From positions 208,990,333 through 209,054,332 of the forward strand of contig CM048755.1 in the NCBI GenBank assembly GCA_026315105.1: DNA of 64,000 nucleotides. The letters run 5' to 3'. Of the stretch, positions 22,030-32,116 are shown one piece after another (the stretch's first letter is position 1; each line of letters starts with the position of its first letter). Source of the DNA: Locusta migratoria (taxonomy: Eukaryota; Arthropoda; Insecta; Orthoptera; Acrididae). The notes under the pieces were generated by a model. The model was given only the letters and a program-made list of their open reading frames with translations. It was not told the DNA's origin and did no database searches. Both the position numbers and the translations under genes were made by a program.

Positions 22030-23520
22030 CTCCCTTAATAGATGACATTCTTACGATTTTCTCCAATCAGATCGCAGAGTTTAAACGAGGAGCCTACCTG
22101 ATAGAAGAAGACAAAACAAATCTTAAAGAACCCCAACTTTGTACAGGGTGGTTACCATTTGTCTACGTTTTTAAAGAGAGTTTAAAACGTATCTGCTGCA
22201 CAACCTGACACGACTTCCTAGTGTGTAGACTATATAGGATTTTTATTGTATCATTTGTTGGTTCTCTAGAGTGTCTGATATTAACTAAATACCGCTATTG
22301 ACGTTGATGAGCTCTGATGAGTACGTAAAAGGCGTATCTGTTCTTTAGAGACACACCTGAAATTCGACGAACCTGAAATTTTTCATGTTTTATTGAATGT
22401 CTGTTTTACGACAGCGACTGTGTCGTAAAATTTTAATTTCAAATTCAGCAAACACTTTTCACCGATTTTACCTAGCATCCTGTCGTCATTAGGTACATTT
22501 ATAGGTTTCACACTTGAGACTAATGCAGTACACAATTAAGTTAAATGCGCCTAACGTTTGCAGAAAGCTGCCGTAACGGGTAGTGCTAATTAAATATTTG
22601 TAAAAAGTTGATGTTGCGGTAGAAATTTATTTCATAAAATTCTAACTAAACTTTCCAGCAAACAAGCTGATTTCTTCAGGAAAAGAATATTATGATGAAA
22701 TCCCATTGATATAACAGACATTAAGACCGTGATCATTGTTCTTATCGACCAGCTGCTGGCGTTAACTACAGGAGTCAGATACAGCGTTGCCTTGCCAATG
22801 CTCCGTACAGTAAGCTAAAGAGATTACGGGATTGAACCTGTGTTCCGAGAACCCATTAACCACCAGAGCGCGTGTGTTATGGTAACGAGCTGTCCTGCAC
22901 ATGCGGCAGATGTACACCCAATAGCACTACGTTCTAGGAATTAGGTTTAGTACCATGACTGCCGACAGATATAGGAAAATCACCCTCGGATCATGACTGT
23001 TTATAGTTACTTATGAGGTCATAAGTATAAGATGCATTTGGTCCGTAATCTCTTCATACCAACTGCAATGCTGTATTTATTAGCATCTGTTTAATGTAAT
23101 CTGGCCTTGAACGTCTTTATGTATTAATATCAAAATTTCTTATTTACCAATAGCTCTCTTTGAATACCTAACGTTTTGTTAGTTGGTGAATCACATCTGC
23201 CTCAAATATTTAATCGTTAACGATATCGTGCAAATGTGCTAAAATGCCGGAGTCGTTATTGACAAAACTTTAAATGTTATTTTCCATTACAAGTTTCTGT
23301 GGTCTCATTTCTTTCATACAACCTTAAAATTTACAAAATAAAAATTATACACATCAAAAAAGTGTTGTTATTACCACGTTTCTAAGACTTTATCCTTTAC
23401 ATAAGAATGGAATACAGATAAACAAAATCAACAATTCAGTGGTCTTTTTTGCGCATGAAAACAGGAACTGACTTGCTATACGACAATAACCTAGACATTT
23501 TGAATTTGTGTTCCAGATTG
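22030..23520. other. AT-rich spacer without recognised features
   Basis: No open frame above 62 aa and no repeat end recognised. Confidence 0.5.
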
Positions 23521-24151
23521 CAGCATACACCAGTAATACACGATAACCAGTCCTCTTGCAGTGATGCACGCCTGTATTCTTCGTGGCATGCTGTCCATTA
23601 GATCATCAAGGGTCTGTTGGTTCCGATTGCCTCACTGCTCAATGGAGATTCAGCGTAGATCTCTCAAATTGTTTTGTAGGTCGTCTCGTCCAAAAACAGC
23701 CTTTTCAATGTTTCAGAGGCAGGATCGGTAGGGTTCATTTCAGGAGAACACGCTGACCATTCTAATCTTGCGATGTCGTCATCATGAAGCAACATATTCA
23801 CAAGACATGCACGATAAGCACGAGAACTTTCGTCCTTTAAAACGTATCCCTCATAGACATGTTGAAGATATGGTTCACTGTACAGGATGTTATGCCTGTA
23901 GCGTACGCCCACTTGCCTTTTACCACCAGTGGCGCACGGTGTCCACACATAATGCCACCCCTTTACATCACGGAACCACCACCGCACTCCCTAGACGGTG
24001 TGTCTAAAATATTCAGGCTGGTCACGCTGCCCCCAAAAACGTCTCTACCGATTGTCTGGTTGAAGGCAGATGCGATTCGTAACTGTGAATAGAACTTGAT
24101 AGTAAATCTGACAAGTCCAGTCAGCATGCACTTGGGCCCACTTGTTCTGCG

Positions 24152-24566
24152 CTTCCGCAGCGGAATAGCCGTGCGCATTAAGGCGCTTTGCTACGGTGGG
24201 GGCGGCCGTTCCAAGTCGTAGGTTCGAGTTCTCCCTCGGGCATGGGTGTGTGCTGTTCTTAGGGTAGGTTAGTCTAAGTAGTTTGGAAGTTTAGGGACCG
24301 ATGACCACTGCAGTTAGTCAAGAAGAATGTTCAAATGTTTGTAGAACTTATGGGACTTAACTACGGGGTCATCAGTCCCTAAGCTTACAAACTACTTATG
24401 ATCTACCTAAGACTAAGGACGGCACGAATATCCATGCCCGAGGGATGATTCGAACCCCCTACCGTAGTGGCCGTGCAGACCGTGACCGGAGCGCCTCAGT
24501 CCCCTCGGCCACCGCGGCCGGCTGCAGTTAGTCCAATAACTTTACAAACATTTGCACATTTTGCAG
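24152..24566 (+). mobile_element. SINE-B inside the Tc1-like remnant, split by SINE-A
   Basis: Segments 24152-24319 and 24522-24566 together make one SINE-B (B box GGTTCGAGTTC at 24222-24232; tail GACCACTGCAGTTAGTCC and ACAAACATTTGCACATTTTG). It separates the N-terminal and catalytic parts of the Tc1-like remnant. Confidence 0.88.
24320..24521 (-). mobile_element. SINE-A, innermost layer of the nest
   Basis: Perfect 12-bp duplication CTGCAGTTAGTC at 24308-24319 and 24522-24533, which belongs to the tail of the host SINE-B. Confidence 0.95.
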
Positions 24567-24880
24567 TACCCTGCATGGTGTCTAAGGCGTGACAGCTAGA
24601 CATCGCCACGGATGTCAGGAGTGAAGTTGGGTTTCACGCAGCCTATTATGTACTGTTTCATCGAAACACGACCTCCTGTGGCTGAACGAAAATCATTATT
24701 CAAAACAGTGGCGTTCCACTCGAGGTTCCTGCGAGCTGAAATCTGTAAGCAGCGATCATCATTTGCTGTGGTGGCCTTTTCGGGGCCAGAGAGAAGCAGT
24801 TCATCGACATTTTCTGTATTCTGTACCTCCTCCACATCTAAACAACGCTTTGTTTCACTTCGTCATAAGCATCTTGTTTG

Positions 24881-25284
24881 TAATACAACTAATCCATGTT
24901 ACAGTATTTCCTCATCTTCTTAAAATTCACAAGTATTAAATGTCAAGGCCTATGGAAGCAAACACACGACGACATGGCAATGATGCTCTAGCATTCAATA
25001 ACTTTACCACTTGTAATTGTCTTCGTAAGAGCTAAACATATCTCCAAATTTGTTTGACTCGTTTCTGATCAACCCTGGTTTTACGGAGAGTCCTGCTACA
25101 GCTACACATGAATGTTTTCATTTTTTAATTCTTTATTTATGGTTAAGTGCTGAACATGGTGTATATTTACAATGTGGTTAACGCTTTTGCTTGCATGTGA
25201 AAACTGTAAACATTTGTAGATTGGAAGTGAAAATAAAGAAGGTTGATTATTTTGCCAAAGCAATAACAAATAAAAATGTGTTAA
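24881..25284. other. Spacer without recognised features
   Basis: No repeat end or coding motif. Confidence 0.45.
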
Positions 25285-25560
25285 GGGATTGCGTACACTA
25301 CACTTTGTCGTCCTATGTTGGAGTATTGCTGCGCACTGTGGTCTCACATCAGGTGGGACTGACGGACGCTGTAGAGAAAGTTCAGAGAAGGGCAATTCGT
25401 TTTGTATAATTCAATATAGGGGAGAGATCGTCACGGAAATGATGCACGAGTTGGGGTGGAAATTATTAAAAGAAAGGCGTTATTCTTTGCGGCGAGATCT
25501 ATTTGCGGAATTTCTTTCAACAACTACAATTAACATCTACAGTGCTATCTAGAGCACGGT
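25285..25560 (+). pseudogene. LINE family alpha, C-terminal fragment
   Basis: A plus-strand frame gives DCVHYTLSSYVGVLLRTVV, then HQVGLTDAVEKVQRRAIRFV, matching HPYQVGLTEDVERVQRRAARF in the alpha copy at 58437-58697. Downstream, in other frames, GERSSRK and SWGGNY fragments parallel its SVTEMIQDLGWESLQ. Badly decayed. Confidence 0.75.
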
Positions 25561-25973
25561 TGCAGAGCTTTCCAGAAAAACGACACCCACCAGCACATTG
25601 AGGTGTACGTAGAGATCCTGTAACCAAACGTTCATACAGATATGTTTGTTCGAGCCCATGTACTTTCCTTGTGGGTCCACAGTTGCATAGCGATAAGCGC
25701 GACTTCCTAAGAAGCAGGTGGATACAGGCTGGGCACATATTTTAAGCTTTCGCTATAGATTTATTCCAATGCTCTCTAATAGGTAGACTATGAAACCAAA
25801 GGCCGTGGGTTCGATTTCTGCTCAGTCCTAGGACTTTTCACTTCTTTCACCTCTGGCCATGTTATTGATGTGGACAACACCGAGTTGCTCCTTGGTTCGG
25901 AATCTACGTTAAATTGTAGGTCCTCCATATAATTGGCTGGGAAAGACAATTGAGAGGTCGGAGGAAGGCAACG
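25561..25973. other. Spacer, possibly further LINE-derived
   Basis: I cannot align this stretch to anything else in the window. Confidence 0.35.
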
Positions 25974-26212
25974 GCGGCGCACAGTAAACCAGAGCAGTTC
26001 TAGACGCCATTTCACGGACTGTGGCTCTAATCCTTCCTCGGGCATGGGTGTGCGTGTATTGTCCTCGGGTTAGTTTAAGTAGTTTGTGAGCTTGCTTAGG
26101 TTTGCGTTTTAAAGGGAGCAAACTACTATGGTCATCAGTTACAGTTTGTAAGCCCACGGACTGATGACCACAGTAGTTTGTTCCCACAGACTTACAAATA
26201 TTTTAACATTTG
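25974..26212 (+). mobile_element. SINE-B with internal inverted duplication
   Basis: The body is GGGCATGGGTGTGCGTG and the tail GACTGATGACCACAGTAGTTTG. A reversed copy of the tail, GCAAACTACTATGGTCATCAGT (26118-26139), sits upstream of the normal one (26160-26183), so the two can pair over about 22 bp. The head is poorly conserved. Confidence 0.7.
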
Positions 26213-26680
26213 AAGGCAATAGGTCCAGTAAAGAACTGTGGTATTCAAACAAATCTTCAGATTGTTGACTGCTTTATCTATTACCTGTTAAAAAATTATT
26301 TACCGGTCGCACTCCTCAACCGTAAAAGAACGTCAACCATAAAAGAATGTCAAGATTGTTCCGGCTTTATTTTGCCGATTCCTGTGTTGTAAGCAGTTCA
26401 AAACAAAATAATCCTGGCGTCCAACAAATGAATAAGCTTAACTTATAGAGCAACTGCTTTAAGTGATTATCTGAAATGTGACGAACTTGTTTGTAAACAG
26501 TGGAAAACTCGGCGTCGCCCGGGTATTTGCTTGTGTTACTTATCTGTTGGTCTCTCTCCTCTGCTTTTCTCTCTCCGTCCATCTACTCCCCCCTCCTCCT
26601 GATATAAAGGACGATCCGTGAAATTCACAGTAACAATTCCCAAATTCGTCCATCTCCTCCTTCCCGCTCTTTCTGTTACC
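26213..26680. other. Spacer, pyrimidine-rich toward its end
   Basis: Nothing recognised. 26550-26600 is CT-rich. Confidence 0.45.
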
Positions 26681-27095
26681 TGCCGAGCGAGGCGTAGTAA
26701 CACACAGGACTCTCATTCTGGAGGTGGTGGTGGGGGGGGGGGGGGATTGAAATCCACCTCCAGCCAACCAAGTTAAGGTTCCGTGATTTCCCTACGTCAC
26801 TCCAGGCCAATGTCGGAATGGTTCTTTCGGAAGTACCCGCGGCGGAGCGGCAGAGCGCATTGAGGCGCTATGCTTCGATGCGCGAGGCCGTTCCCCGTCG
26901 AGGGTTCGAATCCCCCCTCGGGCATGGATGTTTGTGTCGTCTTTAGTATAAGGTAGTTCATAAGTAGTTTGATGACCCCGCAGTTAAGTCCCTTAAGCTT
27001 AACAAACATTTTGAACTTCGGAAGTACACGGAAGATTTCCTCCCCAAATCTTACCTTCGTATTTGAAGACCACGCTGTCGACGGGACATTAACTC
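26681..27095 (+). mobile_element. SINE-C (tRNA-derived, third family) split by SINE-A
   Basis: Family C has a tRNA-like head (GCCGAGCGAGGCG to ATTGAAATCCACCTCC) and a body ending near CACGCTGTCGACGGG. Segments 26681-26836 and 27017-27095 complete each other. A G-run of about 14 replaces the part before the B box. The best copy in the window is at 48225-48482. Confidence 0.82.
26837..27016 (+). mobile_element. SINE-A (variant head) inside SINE-C
   Basis: Perfect 11-bp duplication TTCGGAAGTAC at 26826-26836 and 27017-27027. It shares the variant head of the copy at 1-400 (GATGCGCGAGGCCGTTCCCC). The tail lacks about 15 bp between TAGTTT and GATGACCCC, removing one side of the tail hairpin. Confidence 0.93.
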
Positions 27096-27117
27096 ATTAG
27101 CTAGCGTCTTGTTCTTC

Positions 27118-27245
27118 GCATTAGGGGAGACTGTGGATTAAATCCGCCTGCGGCCATAGAGATTCAGGTTGCCCATGATTTCCTAAAATCTCTCCAAGCA
27201 AATGCCGTGATGATTCCTTTGAAACACCACGACAGATTTCTTCCT
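27118..27245 (+). mobile_element. SINE-C fragment
   Basis: TTAAATCCGCCTGCGGCCAT, TTCCTAAAATCTCTCCA, GCAAATGCCGTGATGATTCC match the body of the 48225-48482 copy in reverse. The head is missing beyond GGGGAGACTG. Confidence 0.75.
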
Positions 27246-27563
27246 CCTTCATTAAATGTAAGTAAATATATAAATCCGCTACCTGCCTCCTCTTTTTCTC
27301 TCTTCCTATAGCCTTTCCAGTATCTCCTTTCCTCCCTGTCAACCTCGCACTACTCCCACCCCCTCCCCAAATGAGAGTCGGCGTACTTCTTTCTCTTCCT
27401 CTTTCTGTCCATCTTCTCCTCCTGTCCCTCTTTTTGAGTCCATTTTCAACCCCCACCCCTCCGGCTATAACAAAATACAAATATCTACCAACTTTCATAG
27501 TAGTCGTTACCTTCTCCCATTAACCATACGGTGACTTCCGAACCCTACGAAAAAAAAAAAGTA
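27246..27563. other. Pyrimidine-rich spacer
   Basis: CT-rich DNA at 27285-27430. The open minus frame there (27121-27498) is low-complexity and not credible as a gene. Confidence 0.5.
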
Positions 27564-27575
27564 TCAAATACCATA

Positions 27576-27767
27576 CCGGCCGCGGTGGCCGAGGGCACTG
27601 AGGCGCTTCAGTCACGGTCTGCACGGCCACTACGGTCGGGGGTTCGAATCCCCCCTCGGACATGGATATTTGTTCCGTCTTTAGTCTTAGCTAGTTCATA
27701 AGTAGTTTGTAAGCTTAGGGACTGATGACCCCGTAGTTAAGTCCCATAAGTTCTACAGACGTTTTTT
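27576..27767 (+). mobile_element. SINE-A, full length
   Basis: Perfect 12-bp duplication TCAAATACCATA at 27564-27575 and 27768-27779. Canonical head GGCCGCGGTGGCCGAGGGCA. The 3' end has a T-run instead of CATTTGAACATT. Confidence 0.95.
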
Positions 27768-27792
27768 TCAAATACCATAGTGATACAAACAT

Positions 27793-28300
27793 TTCTGGCA
27801 TATTAAAACTATGTTCCACATCGAGATTCGAACCCAGGAATTTTGATGTACACGGACAAGCACAATACTGACGTCGTCTTTATTCTCCGGGTAGGTCGCT
27901 TGTTTGCAGTCGTGGTACTGCTTGTTCTGTGTTGATCTTTCAGTTTGTGGCTCAGTTTTGCTTCCTTATTAAATTTTTTTTTTTGGTTATATTAATTGGA
28001 CGCCTTCTCTCCGAACACGCTGAGCCACGGCGTCGGAATCATACTGAGCGACCTAGTGACGATTCACGGCCCCCACTCACATCTCCAGTTCCACCAGTAC
28101 CTCGTCTCCTATCCTACAAACTTCACTGAAGTTCTCCTGCGAACCTTGCAGAAATTTCACTTGTGGAAAAAAGGATATTGTGGAGACGTGTCTTAGCCAC
28201 AGCCTAGCGGATATTTCTATAGTGAAATTTTCACTCCTCAGCGAAGTGTGCGCTGATATGAAACTTTCTGCCAAGAAGTTTCTATCAGTGCACGCTCCGC
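27793..28300 (-). mobile_element. TIR element carrying a decayed tRNA-like unit (longer copy)
   Basis: Same family as 12739-13031: GGCATATTAAAACTATGTTCC at the left, GAGATTCGAACCCAGGAATT as the damaged tRNA-like unit, then CCAGTACCTCGTCTCCTATC, CTCCTGCGAACCTTGCAGAA, GGATATTGTGGAGACGTGTC, and GTGTGCGCTGATATGAAAC at the right. A 27880-27990 segment looks foreign to the family. Confidence 0.7.
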
Positions 28301-28407
28301 CACCGAGAAAAAAAAAAAAAACATTTTAATCTAGATCATGGAGATATATTACGTATGTTATTCCTATCGCCAGTCATGATGGAGCGTACATATAATACTT
28401 TTAAACT

Positions 28408-28760
28408 GTCGTGCTGTGGTGGAGTGGCCGTCGGCGGTTCGAGTTCAAATGTTCAAATGTTTGTATAGCTTATGGGACTTAACTACGTGGTCATCAGTCC
28501 CTAAACTTACAAACTACTTACAAACTAGCTAATACTAAGGACGGCACAAATATCCATGCCCGAGGGGGGATTCGAACCCCCGACCGTAGTGGCCGTGCAG
28601 AGCGTGACTGGAGCGCCTCAGCCCTCTCGGCCACCGCGGCCGGCGCGGTTAGAGTTCTCCCTCGGCCATGGGTGTGTGTGGTGTCCTTAACTTAGTTTAA
28701 GTAGTTTGTAAGCCTAGGGACTGATAATCGCAGTAGTTTAGTTCCATAGATTTCCAAACA
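28408..28760 (+). mobile_element. SINE-B split by SINE-A
   Basis: Segments 28408-28446 (head, TGGTGGAGTGGCCG) and 28645-28760 (B-box remainder, body, tail CAGTAGTTTAGTTCC). Confidence 0.85.
28447..28644 (-). mobile_element. SINE-A inside SINE-B
   Basis: Flanks GCGGTTCGAGTTC (28434-28446) and GCGGTTAGAGTTC (28645-28657), 13 bp with one mismatch, placed at the host B box. Confidence 0.92.
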
Positions 28761-29296
28761 TCAGCTGAATTTTCGACTTGCCTTTGTAAATGTTTCGGTT
28801 TCGTTTTTCCTCAAAACTTTTCGTGGAGTATAATGGCCAAAACAAAAAAGAATTACGCATATACATGCTTCGAATCATTAAGTAGTGATATTGATTTCAT
28901 ACAATATCCCATAGGCAAAAAAGACGCTTTCAATTTATCCCAAAATTTTTCCTTACACACACAACAAAAAATCATCCTTATCGGATGAGCCGTTATCAAG
29001 TGATGATGTTTGACATATAAGGCAACCGATTTTTATTTATATAGAAAAAAAATGTTTGTAAATCTATAAGACTTAACTTCTTTCGTTATTGGTCCCTACG
29101 CTTACAAACTACTTAAACTAACAAGAGGAGATCACATGGGTGTAGGATTTTAGATTTTTTTTTTAATATTTATGGTACGTGCAGTTCAGAATTCAAAGTC
29201 ATTCGACGCAACTCTAAAAATTTCTCGAGAAAATCGACTTACACGTTTTACAAGTATATATAAGTAGCAATAGCTAAAACAGTTGCAGCATCTGTC

Positions 29297-29366
29297 GCTG
29301 AAGCTCAGGTGGTAGCGTTCTGGCCTCACAGCCACAGAGCTGATGGTAAGAATATCGCTGTAACAC
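29297..29366 (+). repeat. tRNA-like unit, left arm
   Basis: GAAGCTCAGGTGGTAGCGTT is an A-box match. The B box has decayed to GATGGTAAGAATATC. Confidence 0.6.
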
Positions 29367-29956
29367 ATTTTTTCGTTGTTTTAGAATGCTTAAACCATTT
29401 TAATATCTAATGGTAATTTTGTATGAAAAATGCACGCATTTTAGTTTATTCGTAGTTTTCTATATTTTATAAAAGGTTGTCAAACAAAAACCAACCAACC
29501 AATTAAACTCCTGTGCGAGGAGTACCTTCATTGAGGATATAAAAAAAATTACACCATTTCAAATTCAGTTATATAAAACATTTTAGGATTTATAATTCCA
29601 CGTGCTGTGTCAGTTTATATCTGTGTGTAGAGATGAACACTTTGTTATCAGCTGAAACGACGATTGAGTAGGTTAGCTGCTTGGAAAACCACCACTAGTT
29701 GTGGAGTAAACTTTTCAAAGACTGCATCGTAGCTATTCAGAAACTGAATAATCAAAGACAACTGTCGTCAACTAATAGTGAAGCCAGTACTGTAAATATG
29801 TAACTTGTTTAGTGTTGTTGTTTGAAATAATCATTATTAACAAACTTTTATAAAATGTAGAAAAGTACGAATAAATAAAAATTCGTTCATTTTTCGTAAA
29901 AAATATCATAGATATTAAAATTGTGTAAGTAATCGAACACAACGAAAAAAAAGTGT

Positions 29957-30030
29957 GACGGCGGGATTTGAACCACCGCCCCTATGGCTGCAAAGCCAGA
30001 ACGCTACCACCTGAACTACAGCAATAGAAG
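29957..30030 (-). repeat. tRNA-like unit, right arm
   Basis: Minus strand: GTAGTTCAGGTGGTAGCG (A box) and GGTTCAAATCCC (B box), with CCGCC following. This is the best preserved unit of the family, but it lacks a proper seven-base anticodon loop, so I do not call it a tRNA gene. Confidence 0.7.
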
Positions 30031-30233
30031 CGGCGTTTGATTTAAATATTGTTACTTACAGGTAATTGCAAATCTTCAAAGTCGATTTTGTCGAGAAGTT
30101 TTGAGAGTTGCGTCGAATGACTTTGGCTGATTGTTATTTGAGTTCTAACGTCACGTACCATAAATATAAAAAAATTCTAAAATCCGATACCTATGGGGTC
30201 TCCTTGCAAGTTAAAGTAAGCTATGGGCAAAAC

Positions 30234-30281
30234 ACTCACCCACCCACCCACCCACCCACCCACAGACACACACACACACAC
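30234..30281. repeat. (CACC)n/(CA)n microsatellite
   Basis: CACCCACCC units run into a CA tract. It derives from the ACACACCC stretch of SINE-B. Confidence 0.9.
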
Positions 30282-30655
30282 ATGGTCGAGGGTAGACTGG
30301 AACCTGCAACGGTGAGAAACAGCGCGCTCCGCAGCAAAGCGCCTCAGAACGCTCGGCAACTCCACCGCGGCATTTATATCGATTTTGTTGACTATCAAGT
30401 AAGTCATTTAAGTATTATGCCCTAAGTTGTACTTTATGGAACTAGAGGACAATATGAAAAGCGTTATGACTAAAAATTGTAGAATACGACATGAAAATCT
30501 TTCATTTGTAATAATATGTCGCGGTGGAGTGGCCGAGCGTTCTAAGGCGCCTTGCTGCGGAGTGTGCGGTTGCTCGCAGTCGGGGACTCGAATCCTCCAT
30601 CGGGCATAGATGTTTGTGTTGTCCTCAGCATAAATTACTTGAAGTTAATTTAAGT

Positions 30656-30931
30656 AGATTAAAATAATGTCGGGCGTACAGCCGGATGCCAATGCTAAAT
30701 TCGCACGATATTTCGGCCAATAACCCCTTGGCCCAAAAATTCAAATGTTTGTAGCACTTGTGGGACTTAACGACGGGGTCATATGTCCCTAAGCTTACAA
30801 ACTACTTAGAAACTAGCTAATACTAAGGACAGCCCGGGGGGGGGGGGGGAATCGAACCTCCGACTGTAGTGGCCGTGCTGAACGGTGCGCCGCAGACAGA
30901 TCGGCCACCGCGGCCGGCAACACCTTGGCCA
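30656..30931 (-). mobile_element. Short Penelope-like terminal fragment, itself split by SINE-A
   Basis: CGATATTTCGGCCAATAACC and CTTGGCCATCTTCAG are, reversed, the GAAGATGGC...GCCGAAATATCG motif pair seen near the end of the element at 1120-3430 (3331-3360). Length without the SINE is about 80 bp. Ownership by Penelope is inferred from that motif pair only. Confidence 0.6.
30734..30918 (-). mobile_element. SINE-A, innermost layer
   Basis: Flanks AACCCCTTGGCC (30722-30733) and AACACCTTGGCC (30919-30930), one mismatch. A run of about 14 G interrupts the body before the B box. Confidence 0.9.
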
Positions 30932-31028
30932 TCTTCAGGTAGTTTGTAAGCCTATGGACTGATGACCAGCATACTTAAGTCCCTTAGATTTACAAACATT
31001 TGAACATTTTGCTCTAATAATATCTTCA

Positions 31029-32116
31029 TCTAATATATAAAGCAGAGTGTCCGTATATTTGTACGTGTTGCATTCAAATCTACAGGGTTTTTTTCCAATC
31101 TTTATTAAATTTTGTACACGTAAGCTTCATTCCATGAGGACGGTCGCCGTAAGTGTAAGAATCACATACGATATATAGTTCACGAGATATGACGTCATAA
31201 ACAATGAGATGCGCGAAAACCTGCTGCATTTTGCGATAATACTGCTCATTTTCTTCTAAACCATTGGACCGATTTCAACCAAATTTGGTACACACATTCC
31301 TTACCGTGAGGTAACAATTGCTGCATGGTTAAGTATCACATACGGCACATGGTTCAAAAGATATTACGTCATAACCAATAGAAATCGCAATAAATGCCAT
31401 AAAACGCGGCAAGACTTTCGAAGTACACTGTATGAGAATGACAGTACTTAGCGACTTGCAACAAACTTTAAAAATAATTTCAAACCTTTACTAAATGTTT
31501 TCTCGCTGGCAACCATATTAAAATAATGAAAGGAAAAAAGTTTCTCGCTTACTACTTTTCCGCTGTTTATGGCCTAAAATTACGGCTGACGGCCGCGGTG
31601 GCCGCGCTTCAGTCACGGTCTGCACGGCCACTACGGTCGGGGGTTCGAATCCTCCCTCGGGCATGGATGTTTGTGCCGTCCTTAGTCTTAGTTAGTTCAT
31701 AAGTAGTTTGTAAGTTTAGGGACTGATGACCCCGTACTTAAGTCCCATAGACTATACAAACTTTGAACATTTGAAAACTACGGCTCTCGGTATGTCGTTA
31801 CAATTTATAATTTGAACACTACAAATTGTAGCGACAGGAAATTTTACAGACAGTACACACATATATAGTTGAATAGACCCTCTAAATTGTATCACAGTAC
31901 GACATGTAGTTTATGAGATATGAGCACATAAACAGCAACGTTCATGGAAAACCGCCCCATCACGCACCAAGTTTCAATCTATTACTTCTTTACTAATAAT
32001 TGTATTCCCAAGAGATTTTACAGACTTGCAGCTCTTATACAAATGCGTATACACCTGACAAATGACAGGAATACATAAATAAATAAATACCCGGGCAACG
32101 CCGGGTTTTCAGCTAG
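31029..32116 (+). mobile_element. Helitron-type element, non-autonomous, carrying SINE-A
   Basis: The 5' end is TCTAATATATAAAGCAGAG after an A. The 3' end has a hairpin ACCCGG-GCAACG-CCGGGT (32089-32106), then TTTCAG and CTAG (32113-32116), followed by T. The TC start, a 3' hairpin close to CTRR and insertion between A and T without duplication are the Helitron signature. No Rep/helicase is encoded. Internal text such as GAGATATGACGTCATAA recurs at 36885-36903. Confidence 0.8.
31588..31773 (+). mobile_element. SINE-A inside the Helitron
   Basis: Flanks AAAATTACGGCT (31576-31587) and AAAACTACGGCT (31774-31785), one mismatch. The head lacks about 10 bp after GGTGGCCG. Confidence 0.92.

Larger units (their letters stand above)
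23521..24880 (-). pseudogene. Tc1-like transposase remnant, split by nested SINEs
   Basis: On the minus strand the order is right for a Tc1-type transposase. An N-terminal part is at 24835-24596 (QISARRNLEWNATVLNNDFR, SATGGRVSMKQYI). After the SINE nest come NKWAQVHADWTCQIYYQVLF and NRICLQPDNR, covering the region of the first catalytic Asp (replaced here). Next are WWFRDVKGWHYVW and RYRHNILYSEPYLQHVYEG, then ACLVNMLLHDDDIARLEWSA and SPEMNPTD in place of the SPDLNPIE box. Stops and substitutions are numerous. The last box reads D where Tc1 has E, but decay makes this uninformative. Ends not resolved. Confidence 0.75.
29122..30206. mobile_element. Inverted-repeat element with a tRNA-like unit in each arm (complete copy)
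   Basis: Arms 29122 to about 29365 and about 29945-30206 are inverted copies: outer GGAGATCACATGGGTGTAGG against the complement GGAGACCCCATAGGTATCGG, then CATTCGACGCAACTCTAAAA, CTCGAGAAAATCGACTT, and a tRNA-like unit at the inner edge of each arm. The centre matches 11330-11480 (TTGAGTAGGTTAGCTGCTTG). Flanking triplets are TAA (left) and CAA (right), compatible with a mutated 3-bp target duplication. No coding capacity. About 1.08 kb. Confidence 0.78.
29046..30373 (-). mobile_element. SINE-B split by the tRNA-bearing inverted-repeat element
   Basis: Tail at 29046-29121 (AATGTTTGTAAATCTATAAG to ACTTAAACTAA). Body and head resume at 30207-30373 (GTAAGCTATGGGC, a CACCC and CA expansion, GGTCGAGGGTAGACTGGAAC, CTCCACCGCGGC). 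The ACACAC stretch normally present in family B is expanded to a microsatellite here. Confidence 0.8.
30518..31014 (+). mobile_element. SINE-B split by a Penelope-derived fragment
   Basis: Head and body at 30518-30655 (GCGGTGGAGTGGCCGAGCG, B box GGACTCGAATCC), tail at 30932-31014 (GTAGTTTGTAAGCC, GACTGATGACC, ACAAACATTTGAACATTTTG). The gap holds the next two features. Confidence 0.85.

Noticed and set aside
22304..22340. Hammerhead ribozyme core (CTGATGAG at 22317)
   Set aside because: No GAAA partner and no enclosing stems; likewise the CTGATGA in SINE tails is part of a simple hairpin.
27121..27498. 125-aa minus-strand open frame
   Set aside because: It is the complement of a CT-rich tract, so the Arg/Gly/Lys richness is compositional, and it overlaps a SINE-C fragment.
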